15,740 nucleotides of DNA from Gammaproteobacteria bacterium (lineage in GTDB: Bacteria; Pseudomonadota; Gammaproteobacteria; Pseudomonadales; Azotimanducaceae), in the NCBI GenBank assembly GCA_002715785.1, contig PBAA01000012.1, forward strand, positions 21,822 to 37,561, read 5' to 3'. The notes below the pieces were generated by a model, which was not told the origin of the DNA, did no database searches, and saw only the letters and a program-made list of their open reading frames with translations. This document shows, one piece after another, positions 1 through 7,321 of the stretch. Each line of letters starts with the position of its first letter. Position 1 is the stretch's first letter. A program made the translations under genes and the position numbers.

Positions 1-9
1 AAACAAGGT

Positions 10-1494
10 ATGAAATACGTTTTGGCTATTGATCAGGGCACCTCGAGTTCAAGAGCAATCGTTTTCGACGATGCGGGTAATCCCGTGGGGGAAGGCAGCT
101 GCCCATTTGATCAAATTTTTCCCCACGACGGATGGGTCGAACAAGATCCAGAGGTCATTTGGAGCACGACATTGAAAGCCGCTCGCGATGCGATCGCATC
201 GTCCCCAGTGGAGGCCGCGGGAATCGACGCGATCGGTATTACGAACCAACGGGAAACAACATTGCTTTGGGATGCCGAATCGGGACAGCCAGTGCATAGC
301 GCAATCGTCTGGCAGGACCGACGTACTGCAGAACGGTGCGTTCAAATGCAATCGGATGGGATGGCAACCACGATCAGCCAGATCACGGGCCTTGTTATCG
401 ATCCATATTTCTCTAGTACAAAGGTTGAATGGTTGCTTCGACAACCGGACACACAGCGCCTGGCTAGGGCAGGTCGGTTGCGATTCGGTACGGTAGATTC
501 CTTTCTAGTGTGGCGGCTTACGGGAGGGCGAACCCATGCCACGGATGCCACCAATGCCGCTCGTACCCAATTATTCGATATCACTCGTCAGGATTGGAGT
601 GACATCCTGTTGGATTATTTCGAGATTCCGGCCAGTTTGCTACCGGAGGTCAAGGATTGTGTTGCCGACTATGGGAGGTCGGAAGCGCAGTGGTTTGGTG
701 CCGAAATACCCATCGTTGGCATTGCTGGAGATCAGCACGCGGCGCTAATCGGCCAGGGTTGTATTTCGTCGGGTATGGTGAAAAGTACTTACGGCACGGG
801 TTGTTTTGTTATGGCAAACACCGGTACCAAACGTGTTGACTCGACGACGGGATTACTGACCACGGTGGGCTATAGGATTAATGGTCGGACCACGTTTGCG
901 ATGGAAGGCAGCATTTTTTCGGCTGGGGTTGCCGTCAAATGGTTACGCGATAAGTTAGGCTTTATCGAAAACGCTGCTGAGACCGGCGAAATCGCGAAGA
1001 ACGCTGAAGGCAATACAAACGGCGTCTATGTCGTACCTGCCTTTACAGGCCTTGGCGCTCCACATTGGCGATCCGATGCGCGGGGAGTCATATCGGGATT
1101 AACTTTAGATTCAGGTGTCGATGAGATTGTGACGGCGACGTTGTCGAGCATCGCCTTTCAGACGATGGACTTATTTAACGCTTTTCGATCCGAGGGGGTT
1201 GAACCGCGTCGAGTTAGGATTGATGGTGGCATGGTCCAAAACGACTGGTTTTGTCAGTTCCTATCCGACGTAACCGAATTGGTCCTGGAACGACCTAAGG
1301 TTACGGAGACCACCGCCCTGGGCGCTGGTTTCCTGGCTGCAATAGGGGCGGGGCTCATTAATGGCCTAGAAAACGCTAGCAACCATTGGGCCATTGAAAG
1401 GCGTTTTTCGCCGGTTATGGAAGAAGAAGTTCGTTCCGAACGAGTTGCGGGATGGAAACGCGCTGTATCGCAAGCACTCGCGCTTGACCCGTGA
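10..1494 (+). CDS. glpK: Glycerol kinase
   Basis: Cytoplasmic FGGY-family kinase that phosphorylates glycerol with ATP to sn-glycerol 3-phosphate, the entry step of glycerol catabolism. The product is 494 residues, close to the 502 of E. coli GlpK, and is collinear with it from end to end. The N-terminal phosphate-binding segment IDQGTSSSRA lies at about residues 7-16. Residues matching the glycerol contacts of the E. coli enzyme are visible: R81-E82 in NQRET, Y133 in DPYFS, and D241 in GIAGDQ, the likely catalytic base. The second-domain signature VDGGxxxN is seen as IDGGMVQND. The loop that binds fructose 1,6-bisphosphate in E. coli is altered (see findings). The ATG is only 9 bases from the window edge and AAGG sits almost against it, so any better ribosome binding site or promoter lies outside. 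No glpF or glpD is visible. The gene converges on argF with a 41-bp gap. Confidence 0.97.
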   Translation: MKYVLAIDQGTSSSRAIVFDDAGNPVGEGSCPFDQIFPHDGWVEQDPEVIWSTTLKAARDAIASSPVEAAGIDAIGITNQRETTLLWDAESGQPVHSAIVWQDRRTAERCVQMQSDGMATTISQITGLVIDPYFSSTKVEWLLRQPDTQRLARAGRLRFGTVDSFLVWRLTGGRTHATDATNAARTQLFDITRQDWSDILLDYFEIPASLLPEVKDCVADYGRSEAQWFGAEIPIVGIAGDQHAALIGQGCISSGMVKSTYGTGCFVMANTGTKRVDSTTGLLTTVGYRINGRTTFAMEGSIFSAGVAVKWLRDKLGFIENAAETGEIAKNAEGNTNGVYVVPAFTGLGAPHWRSDARGVISGLTLDSGVDEIVTATLSSIAFQTMDLFNAFRSEGVEPRRVRIDGGMVQNDWFCQFLSDVTELVLERPKVTETTALGAGFLAAIGAGLINGLENASNHWAIERRFSPVMEEEVRSERVAGWKRAVSQALALDP

Positions 1495-1535
1495 ATACAC
1501 ATCGCTCCTTGATGGGCACTCCAGGAACGTGGAAG

Positions 1536-2435
1536 TTAGCTCAGCATGAACTCAAGTAGGGCTTTTTGAGAGTGCAGTCGATTGCCCGCCTCCTCCCAAA
1601 CAACGGAACGTGGATCTTCGAGTAAGTTGTCACTGATTTCTTCGCCGCGATGCGCGGGGAGACAGTGCATGAAAAGCACGTCGGGATGTGCGTTGTCGAG
1701 TAGATCGGCGTTGACCTGAAAGCCTTGAAAAGCCTCGAGGCGCTCGGTTCTTTCGTTTTCTTGTCCCATGGACGACCACACGTCAGTGATGACCAGGTTC
1801 GCACCAGATACTGCCTCTTCGGGACTGGCGACCCAGCGTGCGCGGGAGCTGCTATCGATGAGATCTGCGTCCGGGCGAAATTCGGTAGGCGTCGAAATTA
1901 CCAAGTCGAAGTCGAACTGATCCGACGCAAGAATGTAAGAGTTGCACATGTTGTATCCGTCGCCTACAAAAGCGACCGATTGATCGCGAATAGATCCCCG
2001 TTTTTCGGCGAACGTTTGCATGTCTGCGAGGAGTTGGCACGGGTGGAAACGATTACTCATTCCGTTGATTACTGGTACGGAGGATGCCGCCGCGAAGCTG
2101 CTTATATCGGCATGGTCGTGGACTCTCAGCATGATGATATCGACCAATGTCGAGAGTACACGCGCCGTGTCCCCAATAGGCTCACCCCGACCCAATTGAG
2201 TTTCATCTGGTCGCAAGAAAATAGCGTGGCCTCCAAGTTGATGCATGCCGGCTTCAAAAGCTACCCGTGTCCGAGTGGATTTGAGTTCGAAGATCATGGC
2301 CATGGTTTTTCCATCGAGCGACCGGTCTTGAACGCCTGAGTCGTGCAAACGCTTAAGCTGAGCGGCGCGTTCGATAATTTGTTCAAGGTCCCCACGAGAA
2401 AAGTCCGTGAGGGACAGAAAATGCTTAATCGACAT
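1536..2435 (-). CDS. argF: Ornithine carbamoyltransferase (anabolic type)
   Basis: Transfers the carbamoyl group of carbamoyl phosphate to ornithine, giving citrulline, in arginine biosynthesis. It acts in the cytoplasm, usually as a trimer. At 299 residues it matches the short anabolic ArgF form rather than the roughly 335-residue E. coli form. The carbamoyl-phosphate motif STRTR is at residues 53-57. HPCQ (131-134), the DVWSSMGQE loop (218-226, equivalent to DxWxSMG) and the catalytic HCLP (257-260) are all intact. The residue before STRTR is K where many family members have S, a minor change. The ATG at 2435 is preceded by GAAGG close by. It lies 29 bp downstream of argD on the same strand, so argD-argF is probably one operon. 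Anabolic use is inferred from this pairing; no arcA or arcC is in view. Confidence 0.96.
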   Translation of the reverse strand: MSIKHFLSLTDFSRGDLEQIIERAAQLKRLHDSGVQDRSLDGKTMAMIFELKSTRTRVAFEAGMHQLGGHAIFLRPDETQLGRGEPIGDTARVLSTLVDIIMLRVHDHADISSFAAASSVPVINGMSNRFHPCQLLADMQTFAEKRGSIRDQSVAFVGDGYNMCNSYILASDQFDFDLVISTPTEFRPDADLIDSSSRARWVASPEEAVSGANLVITDVWSSMGQENERTERLEAFQGFQVNADLLDNAHPDVLFMHCLPAHRGEEISDNLLEDPRSVVWEEAGNRLHSQKALLEFMLS

Positions 2436-2464
2436 TTGCCTTCAGCCTGGATTCGGTGGGCTTT

Positions 2465-3643
2465 TTACGAGCCGGCTGCCTGAACGAGCGACGACACGAT
2501 TGTGACGATTTCGTCAGCTTCGTCATCCGTTAAGTTCAGTGGCGGAAGTAACCGCAGAACCGTATCAGTGGTGACGTTCAACAGCAGTCCTTTTGATAAC
2601 GCCTGTTGGATTAGATCCGTGCAGGGATTATTGAGCTCGACGGCGATCATCATGCCCTTTCCCCGAATGTCGCGAACATGATTGAGTCCGGCAAGACGAT
2701 TGGCGAGCCCACTTTTTATACGTTCGCCGAGTTCGGCCGCACGCTGTATCACGCCGCCATCCGTTAGTTCCGTGATCACGGCGAGAGCGGCTGCACAAGA
2801 AAGCGGGTTGCCACCAAATGTTGAGCCGTGCGTTCCGGCGACGAGTGTTTCGGCCGCAGTGCCGCGCGCCAAACAAACCCCGATTGGAACGCCGTTGCCG
2901 AGCCCTTTAGCCGTCGTCACGGTGTCCGGCAATATGTTTGAGTGTTGATACGCAAAATAGCGACCCGTCCTTCCGTTCCCGGTTTGAACTTCGTCAAGGA
3001 TGAGCAGCCAGTTTTGGTCGTCACAGATTTCACGCAACTTTGGAAGGTAATCGTCGTTGGGAATTTGGACTCCCCCTTCTCCCAGTACGGGTTCCACAAA
3101 AATCGCGACAACGCCATTATTGTTTGCAGCGATATTGGTGATTGCTGTGATGTCGTTGTAGGGAGCACGTATGAAGCCTCCAAGCAACGGTTCGAATCCA
3201 GCATGGACTTTTCGGTTTCCGGTTGCCGTGAGGGTTGCCATGGTGCGCCCATGAAAACTACCGTCCATGGCAATTACCTGAGGATTTTCAATTCCGCGTT
3301 CGTTGCCGTAGCGACGGGCGATTTTCAACGCCGCTTCGTTCGCCTCCGCACCCGAATTGGCGAAGAAAACGTTATCCATGCCAGAAATTTCGCAGAGACG
3401 TGTGGCGAGTTGTGTTTGGAGCGGGATCTCATAAAGATTTGACGTATGCAGTAGGGTTCCAGCTTGTCGCTGAATTGCGTCTGTGACTGCAGGATGAGCG
3501 TGGCCTAAACCACACACCGCGATACCGGCGAGTGCATCCAGATAACGGTTTCCATCAGAATCAAAGAGATATGCTCCCTCGCCTCGTTCGAAAGATACTG
3601 GTAACCGCCCATAAGTTGGCATTATTGCGGGTATGCTCGACAT
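2465..3643 (-). CDS. argD: Acetylornithine aminotransferase
   Basis: PLP-dependent class III aminotransferase that converts N-acetylglutamate semialdehyde to N-acetylornithine with glutamate as amino donor. ArgD enzymes often also serve succinyldiaminopimelate in lysine synthesis. The product is 392 residues from the chosen ATG. Visible motifs are NSGAEANEAALK (96-107), SFHGRTMATLTATG (129-142), the PLP-contacting aspartate D217 in LDEVQTGNGRTG, the Schiff-base lysine K246 in TTAKGLGNG, and HGSTFGGNP (272-280). The start at 3643 is chosen because GGAGG lies 7 bases upstream and because the family N-terminus aligns there. The frame stays open to a TTG at 3724, but that TTG is part of a candidate promoter and would add an unrelated 27-residue extension. 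argF follows after 29 bp. Confidence 0.96.
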   Translation of the reverse strand: MSSIPAIMPTYGRLPVSFERGEGAYLFDSDGNRYLDALAGIAVCGLGHAHPAVTDAIQRQAGTLLHTSNLYEIPLQTQLATRLCEISGMDNVFFANSGAEANEAALKIARRYGNERGIENPQVIAMDGSFHGRTMATLTATGNRKVHAGFEPLLGGFIRAPYNDITAITNIAANNNGVVAIFVEPVLGEGGVQIPNDDYLPKLREICDDQNWLLILDEVQTGNGRTGRYFAYQHSNILPDTVTTAKGLGNGVPIGVCLARGTAAETLVAGTHGSTFGGNPLSCAAALAVITELTDGGVIQRAAELGERIKSGLANRLAGLNHVRDIRGKGMMIAVELNNPCTDLIQQALSKGLLLNVTTDTVLRLLPPLNLTDDEADEIVTIVSSLVQAAGS

Positions 3644-3650
3644 CGCCTTA

Positions 3651-3655
3651 CCTCC
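3651..3655 (-). promoter_or_regulatory. Ribosome binding site of argD
   Basis: On the minus strand GGAGG is followed by a 7-base spacer and the ATG at 3643. This near-perfect Shine-Dalgarno site fixes the argD start and argues against the upstream in-frame TTG. It sits 10 bases downstream of the leader hairpin at 3666-3685, so folding there could affect ribosome access. Confidence 0.85.
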
Positions 3656-3665
3656 AAAACAAACA

Positions 3666-3685
3666 CGGGCAGCGCTTGCTGCCCG
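3666..3685 (-). terminator. Perfect 8-bp hairpin with T-rich tail in the patB-argD gap
   Basis: CGGGCAGC and GCTGCCCG form a perfect GC-rich 8-bp stem around a 4-base loop. Read on the minus strand the stem is followed by TGTTTGTTTTGG, so it resembles an intrinsic terminator pointing toward argD. On the plus strand the following bases are not T-rich. It could end transcripts coming from patB, or act as an attenuator or 5'-end stem in the argD leader, because the candidate argD promoter lies just upstream of it. The structure is read directly from the sequence; the function is inferred. Confidence 0.6.
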
Positions 3686-3696
3686 AGAAACCAACG

Positions 3697-3724
3697 ATAT
3701 TAGTCGAGGAGGCGTTCCTGTCAA
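3697..3724 (-). promoter_or_regulatory. Candidate promoter for argD-argF
   Basis: On the minus strand a consensus -35, TTGACA, occupies 3724-3719 and overlaps the patB stop codon. It is followed by a 16-base spacer and TAATAT (4 of 6 matches to the -10 consensus) at 3702-3697. A transcript would start near 3690, giving a leader of about 47 bases that begins almost directly with the hairpin at 3666-3685 and ends with the argD ribosome binding site. No arginine-repressor operator is evident by eye. Confidence 0.45.
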
Positions 3725-4869
3725 GACCCCAGATTGCAGGAGGACACTGCCCTTTTTAATCGCTCGATGCCTTCCAATAATAGGTCGCGGTGGCAGGCGA
3801 AATTAAATCGCACGAACCCCTCCCCATTGAAATCGAAACCGTTCGAAAAACCGAGGCCGTGGTTTTCGAAGAACGTGGCGGGATCGTCGACCTGCAGCGA
3901 TCTAGCGTCGATCCACCCGAGGTAGGTTCCTTCCACGTGAGCCATCGCAATACCCGGTGTTTCATCCACACAACGCTCGAGCAAGTCTCGGTTGACTCGG
4001 AGGTATGCGACAAGGTCCTTAATCCAAGAAGATCGATCAAGAAACGTCGCTAAAGCGGCGGTGTATGCGAGCGGCGATATGTGGGACACAAAACCGGTTG
4101 TCGCGTCGACGAATCGCTCACGTAACGAGGGATCCGGGATTACCCCGAGTGCACAGTTAAGGCCGGCTACGTTATACGTTTTAGTTGAAGCGATGAGCGT
4201 TATGGTCGTGAGTGAGATTTCTTCGCTAATACTCGCGATAGGGATATGCGAGCGGTTTTCATCAAGCACGATCCCCCAGTGAATTTCATCGCTAACAACG
4301 ATTACGTCATTGGCTATGCAGATTTCGGCAAGCTTCGAGAGCTCATTTTCAGAATAGACACGACCGGTAGGGTTTTGGGGGTTTGAGAGAAGCAGCCCAC
4401 TAGCCAATCGAGCTTTGTCCTCGATGTCGGCAAAATCGATAGACCACTTTTTGCCGTCGTAAATTAAGGGGGACGAAAGCAGCTGCTTGTTCGAGTTCTC
4501 CGGCACTGACAAGAATGGCGGATAGACAGGCGTCATTATGATGAGAGCATCGTCTTCCGAACCGATCGCGCGGCTAGCGATATTCAAACCAGGCACAACG
4601 CCGGGAATCCAGATTAACCAATCAGGATCCACCTTCCAGTTGAAGCGTTGCCAAAACCACGCACACGCCGCGTCGACAAGCGCGGGTTGGGCCTCCGCGT
4701 AGCCGAGGACGCCGTGATCAATCCGTTCGTGGAGTGCCTCCAGGACGAAATCAGGGGCAGTAAAATCCATGTCTGCGACCCAAAATGGGATCACGTCACG
4801 ATCGCGGTATTTATTCCATTTCGTGCTGTCGCTGCTCGTGCGATCAATCCTAGTGCTGAAGTCGGCCAT
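3721..4869 (-). CDS. patB: PatB/MalY-family PLP-dependent C-S lyase / aminotransferase
   Basis: Fold-type I PLP enzyme of the MalY/PatB group, whose characterised members cleave the C-S bond of cystathionine or similar cysteine conjugates (beta-lyase) and can show transaminase activity. The product is 382 residues; B. subtilis PatB and E. coli MalY are about 390. Typical features are the N-terminal VIPFWVADMDF (residues 26-36), the MTPVYPPF loop (112-119), NPQNPTGR (163-170), the PLP aspartate in SDEIHWGI (D194), the Schiff-base lysine K230 in ASTKTYNVAG, and the carboxylate-binding arginine R354 in FVRFNFA. The exact substrate cannot be read from sequence. The ATG at 4869 has no clear ribosome binding site. 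It is divergent from grxD across 67 bp and ends 77 bp before argD, so it may or may not be co-transcribed with argD. Confidence 0.88.
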   Translation of the reverse strand: MADFSTRIDRTSSDSTKWNKYRDRDVIPFWVADMDFTAPDFVLEALHERIDHGVLGYAEAQPALVDAACAWFWQRFNWKVDPDWLIWIPGVVPGLNIASRAIGSEDDALIIMTPVYPPFLSVPENSNKQLLSSPLIYDGKKWSIDFADIEDKARLASGLLLSNPQNPTGRVYSENELSKLAEICIANDVIVVSDEIHWGIVLDENRSHIPIASISEEISLTTITLIASTKTYNVAGLNCALGVIPDPSLRERFVDATTGFVSHISPLAYTAALATFLDRSSWIKDLVAYLRVNRDLLERCVDETPGIAMAHVEGTYLGWIDARSLQVDDPATFFENHGLGFSNGFDFNGEGFVRFNFACHRDLLLEGIERLKRAVSSCNLGS

Positions 4870-4936
4870 GGCGATTAAGTCAAGTTAACCCTACAATGTT
4901 GGGCCTAAGCCACTTGTGCGTAAAGCTTGGTGTTCG

Positions 4937-5281
4937 ATGAGCGATGACGTTGTAACAACGATCCGTGACCAGATTGAGGGCAATCCCATCCTTCTGTACA
5001 TGAAAGGCTCGCCACAATCCCCGCAGTGTGGTTTTTCTGCGCAGACCGTGCAGTGTTTGGTGTCTTGCGGGCAGCGTTTTGCGTACGTTGACATACTCAG
5101 CAATCCGGAGATCAGAGCAACGTTGCCTCAGTACGCAGATTGGCCAACGTTCCCTCAGCTATACGTAAATGGCGAGCTAATCGGTGGGTGCGATATCGTG
5201 ACGGATATGTACGAAGCTGGGGAACTCGAACCGCTGGTGAAAGAAGCCGCTTCATTGGATTCTGATTCAACTAACGACTAG
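4937..5281 (+). CDS. grxD: Monothiol glutaredoxin GrxD (CGFS type)
   Basis: Small cytoplasmic monothiol glutaredoxin that binds a [2Fe-2S] cluster with glutathione as a homodimer, or with a BolA partner, and takes part in Fe-S cluster transfer and iron sensing. The product is 114 residues against 115 for E. coli GrxD and is nearly collinear. Visible features are K23 of YMKGSP, the CGFS active site (31-34), the cis-proline motif WPTFPQ (69-74) and GGCD (83-86), the last two contributing to the glutathione site. The ATG at 4937 is preferred over an in-frame GTG at 4916 because the family begins here. A TACAAT at 4892-4897 could be its -10 box, but no good -35 is seen. It ends 12 bp from the convergent rnt. 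Confidence 0.96.
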   Translation: MSDDVVTTIRDQIEGNPILLYMKGSPQSPQCGFSAQTVQCLVSCGQRFAYVDILSNPEIRATLPQYADWPTFPQLYVNGELIGGCDIVTDMYEAGELEPLVKEAASLDSDSTND

Positions 5282-5293
5282 TTCCTCAGCCGG

Positions 5294-5893
5294 CTAAATT
5301 GGGAGTTCAAACCCGGACGCATTGACGATGCTGCAAAATAGGGCCGCTGTGATTTCGGCGTCGTATCTAGCGCTGTGCGCATTGTCTTCGTCAAAGTCGA
5401 TCCCGGCGCGAGCACATGCTTCACTGAGAACTGTGTGACCGACCGCGACCGCGGCTAAAGAGGCGGTGTCAATGACGCTGAACGGATGGAATGGATTGCG
5501 TTTGATGTTGTTCCTCTCGCTGCCAGTTGTTAGGAAGCCATGATCGAAGTGTCCGTTGTGAGCGGTTACGATGGCGCGCTGACAGTGGGCGTCGCGAACG
5601 GCACGCCGGACCACACGAAAGCACTCTTGTAGCGCCTCGCCTTCACTAATCGCCTCGCGGTCTGGATCGTTCAAATCGATCCCGGTGACTAGCAAGGACG
5701 CGTCTTCGACGTCCATGTCGGCATGGGGGATCAGATCCCAGACGTGAGTATTCGCTGGATAGAGTCGATCGTCTTCCCAGCCGAGTAAAACAATGGCGAT
5801 TTGGAGTAAAGCATGACGCGACCGATCGAATCCTCCGGTTTCTACATCAATAACAACGGGTAAGTAGCCGCGAAAACGCGCGTTCAACTCCAT
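5294..5893 (-). CDS. rnt: Ribonuclease T
   Basis: DEDDh-family 3'-5' exoribonuclease, active as a dimer, that trims CCA-end nucleotides from tRNA and matures the 3' ends of stable RNAs such as 5S and 23S rRNA. It has 199 residues, slightly shorter than the 215 of E. coli, the difference being at the termini. All five catalytic positions are visible: D16 and E18 in VIDVETG, D117 or its neighbourhood in HNGHFDHGF (Exo II), D142 in SVIDTA, and H173 and D178 in AHSARYD. The RNase T hallmark KRNPFHPF is at residues 131-138. The ATG at 5893 has only weak upstream purines. It is divergent from argG across 154 bp and convergent with grxD. Confidence 0.95.
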   Translation of the reverse strand: MELNARFRGYLPVVIDVETGGFDRSRHALLQIAIVLLGWEDDRLYPANTHVWDLIPHADMDVEDASLLVTGIDLNDPDREAISEGEALQECFRVVRRAVRDAHCQRAIVTAHNGHFDHGFLTTGSERNNIKRNPFHPFSVIDTASLAAVAVGHTVLSEACARAGIDFDEDNAHSARYDAEITAALFCSIVNASGFELPI

Positions 5894-6047
5894 CGGGCAA
5901 GACTAACAGTTTGCAGAGGCGCGTTTCCCACCCATCGTCTGTTTGTGCTCGATCTCTCAGGACTAGGAAACACGGGCGTTTGCCGCTGGGTTGCACATAT
6001 AGGTGCCTAGAGAGGTAAACTCCGCGTCTTTTTTCGCGGACCTGACG
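5894..6047. other. Divergent rnt-argG intergenic region
   Basis: This 154-bp stretch is the largest gap in the window and must hold the control signals for both rnt (left, minus) and argG (right, plus). I see no convincing paired -35/-10 boxes on either strand and no recognisable arginine-repressor box. The only clear structure is the short inverted repeat at 6021-6040, next to the argG start. No small ORF or RNA gene is evident. Confidence 0.6.
6021..6040 (+). repeat. Inverted repeat in the argG leader
   Basis: TCCGCG and CGCGGA form a perfect 6-bp GC-rich stem with an 8-base loop, mostly T, ending 7 bases before the argG ATG. It occupies the place where a Shine-Dalgarno site would normally sit, and no good purine-rich site is visible there. 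It may influence argG translation or be a protein site; this is inference. Confidence 0.5.
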
Positions 6048-7259
6048 ATGAAAGAAAAAATAGTTCTCTCGTATTCTGGCGGGCTCGACACTTCTGTCAT
6101 TTGCCGGTGGCTACAGGAAACATACGACGCGGAAGTAATCACGTTTACGGCCGACATTGGCCAGGGCGAAGAGTTAGACGCCGCACGAGCCAAGGCCGAG
6201 GCCATGGGGGTTGATAAAATTTTTGTTGAAGACCTTACCGAGACCTTTGCTCGGGATTACGTTTTCCCTATGTTTCGAGCAAACACTATTTACGAAGGGG
6301 AATATTTGCTCGGGACCAGCATTGCCCGGCCATTGATTGCAAAGAGATTAATAGAGATCGCGAACGAAACGGGTGCGGCAGCCATAGCACATGGAGCAAC
6401 GGGCAAAGGAAACGATCAAGTGCGCTTCGAATTTGGCGCATATGCACTAGATCCCGACATACGCGTTATCGCGCCGCATCGAGAGTGGGATATCAATTCC
6501 CGTGATGCACTGATGAATTATTGCAGGAAACACGCGATTCCTGTCGATTACGAGCAAGCGGGAAAATCGCCATACTCGATGGACGCTAATCTCTTGCACA
6601 TCTCATATGAAGGAGGCGTTCTAGAAGACCCGGGAACCGAACCCGACGAAGACATGTGGCGTTGGACGGTTTCGCCGGAGGATGCTCCGGACGAACCCCA
6701 AACTATCGAGATTGCGTATGAACATGGAGACGCAGTTGCTGTAGACGGGGAGATACTCTCGCCGGCAGAAGTGATTCGGGTGCTCAATGAGATAGGTGGG
6801 CGCCACGGCATAGGCCGTAGCGACATCGTCGAAAATCGATTTATCGGTATGAAATCCCGGGGTTGTTATGAGACGCCGGGTGGTACGGTCCTATTGAAAG
6901 CTCACCGCGCCATGGAGTCGATTACGTTGGATCGCGAGGTCACGCATCTACGCGATGAATTGATGCCGCGTTATGCGCGAATGATCTACAACGGTTTTTG
7001 GTGGTCGCCCGAGCGTCGTGTCATGCAGGCCTTGATCGATGAGTCACAAAACGTTGTTAATGGTTCTGTCCGATTGAAGTTATACAAGGGAGGGGTTCAG
7101 GTTGTTGCGCGCTCATCGGCGACCGATAGCCTTTATGACGCTGACATCGTGACGTTTGATGAGGATAGGGGCGCTTACGAGCAATCTGATGCCACTGGGT
7201 TTATTCGCTTAAACGCGCTACGACTTCGCGTTGCGGCACGACGTGGACGAAACCGTTGA
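6048..7259 (+). CDS. argG: Argininosuccinate synthase
   Basis: Condenses citrulline and aspartate with ATP to argininosuccinate, the step after ornithine carbamoyltransferase in arginine biosynthesis. It is normally a cytoplasmic tetramer. The product is 403 residues, the common roughly 400-residue ArgG type rather than the longer E. coli form. The N-type ATP pyrophosphatase loop SGGLDTS is at residues 10-16. GATGKGNDQVRFE and the citrulline/aspartate-binding region with YSMDANLLHISYEGG follow, and GCYETPGGT is also visible. The start at 6048 gives the usual family N-terminus MKEKIVLSYSGG. The frame extends to a GTG at 6003, but that would put the leader hairpin into coding sequence. Its partners argD and argF lie about 2.5 kb away on the other strand; argH is not in the window. 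Confidence 0.97.
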   Translation: MKEKIVLSYSGGLDTSVICRWLQETYDAEVITFTADIGQGEELDAARAKAEAMGVDKIFVEDLTETFARDYVFPMFRANTIYEGEYLLGTSIARPLIAKRLIEIANETGAAAIAHGATGKGNDQVRFEFGAYALDPDIRVIAPHREWDINSRDALMNYCRKHAIPVDYEQAGKSPYSMDANLLHISYEGGVLEDPGTEPDEDMWRWTVSPEDAPDEPQTIEIAYEHGDAVAVDGEILSPAEVIRVLNEIGGRHGIGRSDIVENRFIGMKSRGCYETPGGTVLLKAHRAMESITLDREVTHLRDELMPRYARMIYNGFWWSPERRVMQALIDESQNVVNGSVRLKLYKGGVQVVARSSATDSLYDADIVTFDEDRGAYEQSDATGFIRLNALRLRVAARRGRNR

Positions 7260-7270
7260 GAGCGAAGAAA

Positions 7271-7295
7271 GATTCTGGGTCTAGAACGACCAGAA
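7271..7295 (-). terminator. Possible terminator between argG and nth
   Basis: In the 62-bp convergent gap, ATTCTGG(G)TC pairs with GACCAGAAT around a 6-base loop, with one bulged G. On the minus strand the stem is followed by the T-rich CTTTCTTC, so it may end nth transcripts. On the plus strand no T-run follows. The stem is modest and the tail imperfect, so this is a weak call. Confidence 0.4.
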
Positions 7296-7321
7296 TGATC
7301 GTGGATGAATTCGACTAGGGG

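Noticed and set aside
1725..2339. 204-codon open frame on the plus strand antisense to argF
   Set aside because: It lies wholly inside argF, has no family-like motifs, and argF has all catalytic motifs, so it is a by-product of codon composition.
2942..3442. 166-codon open frame on the plus strand antisense to argD
   Set aside because: It is entirely within argD, and its translation shows no recognisable domain.
3644..3724. N-terminal extension of argD to a TTG at 3724
   Set aside because: The TTG belongs to a consensus -35 hexamer and the extension would be 27 residues unlike ArgD. A strong ribosome site precedes the ATG at 3643.
6003..6047. Upstream GTG start for argG
   Set aside because: The added 15 residues are not family-like, and MKEKIVLSYSGG is the normal ArgG N-terminus.
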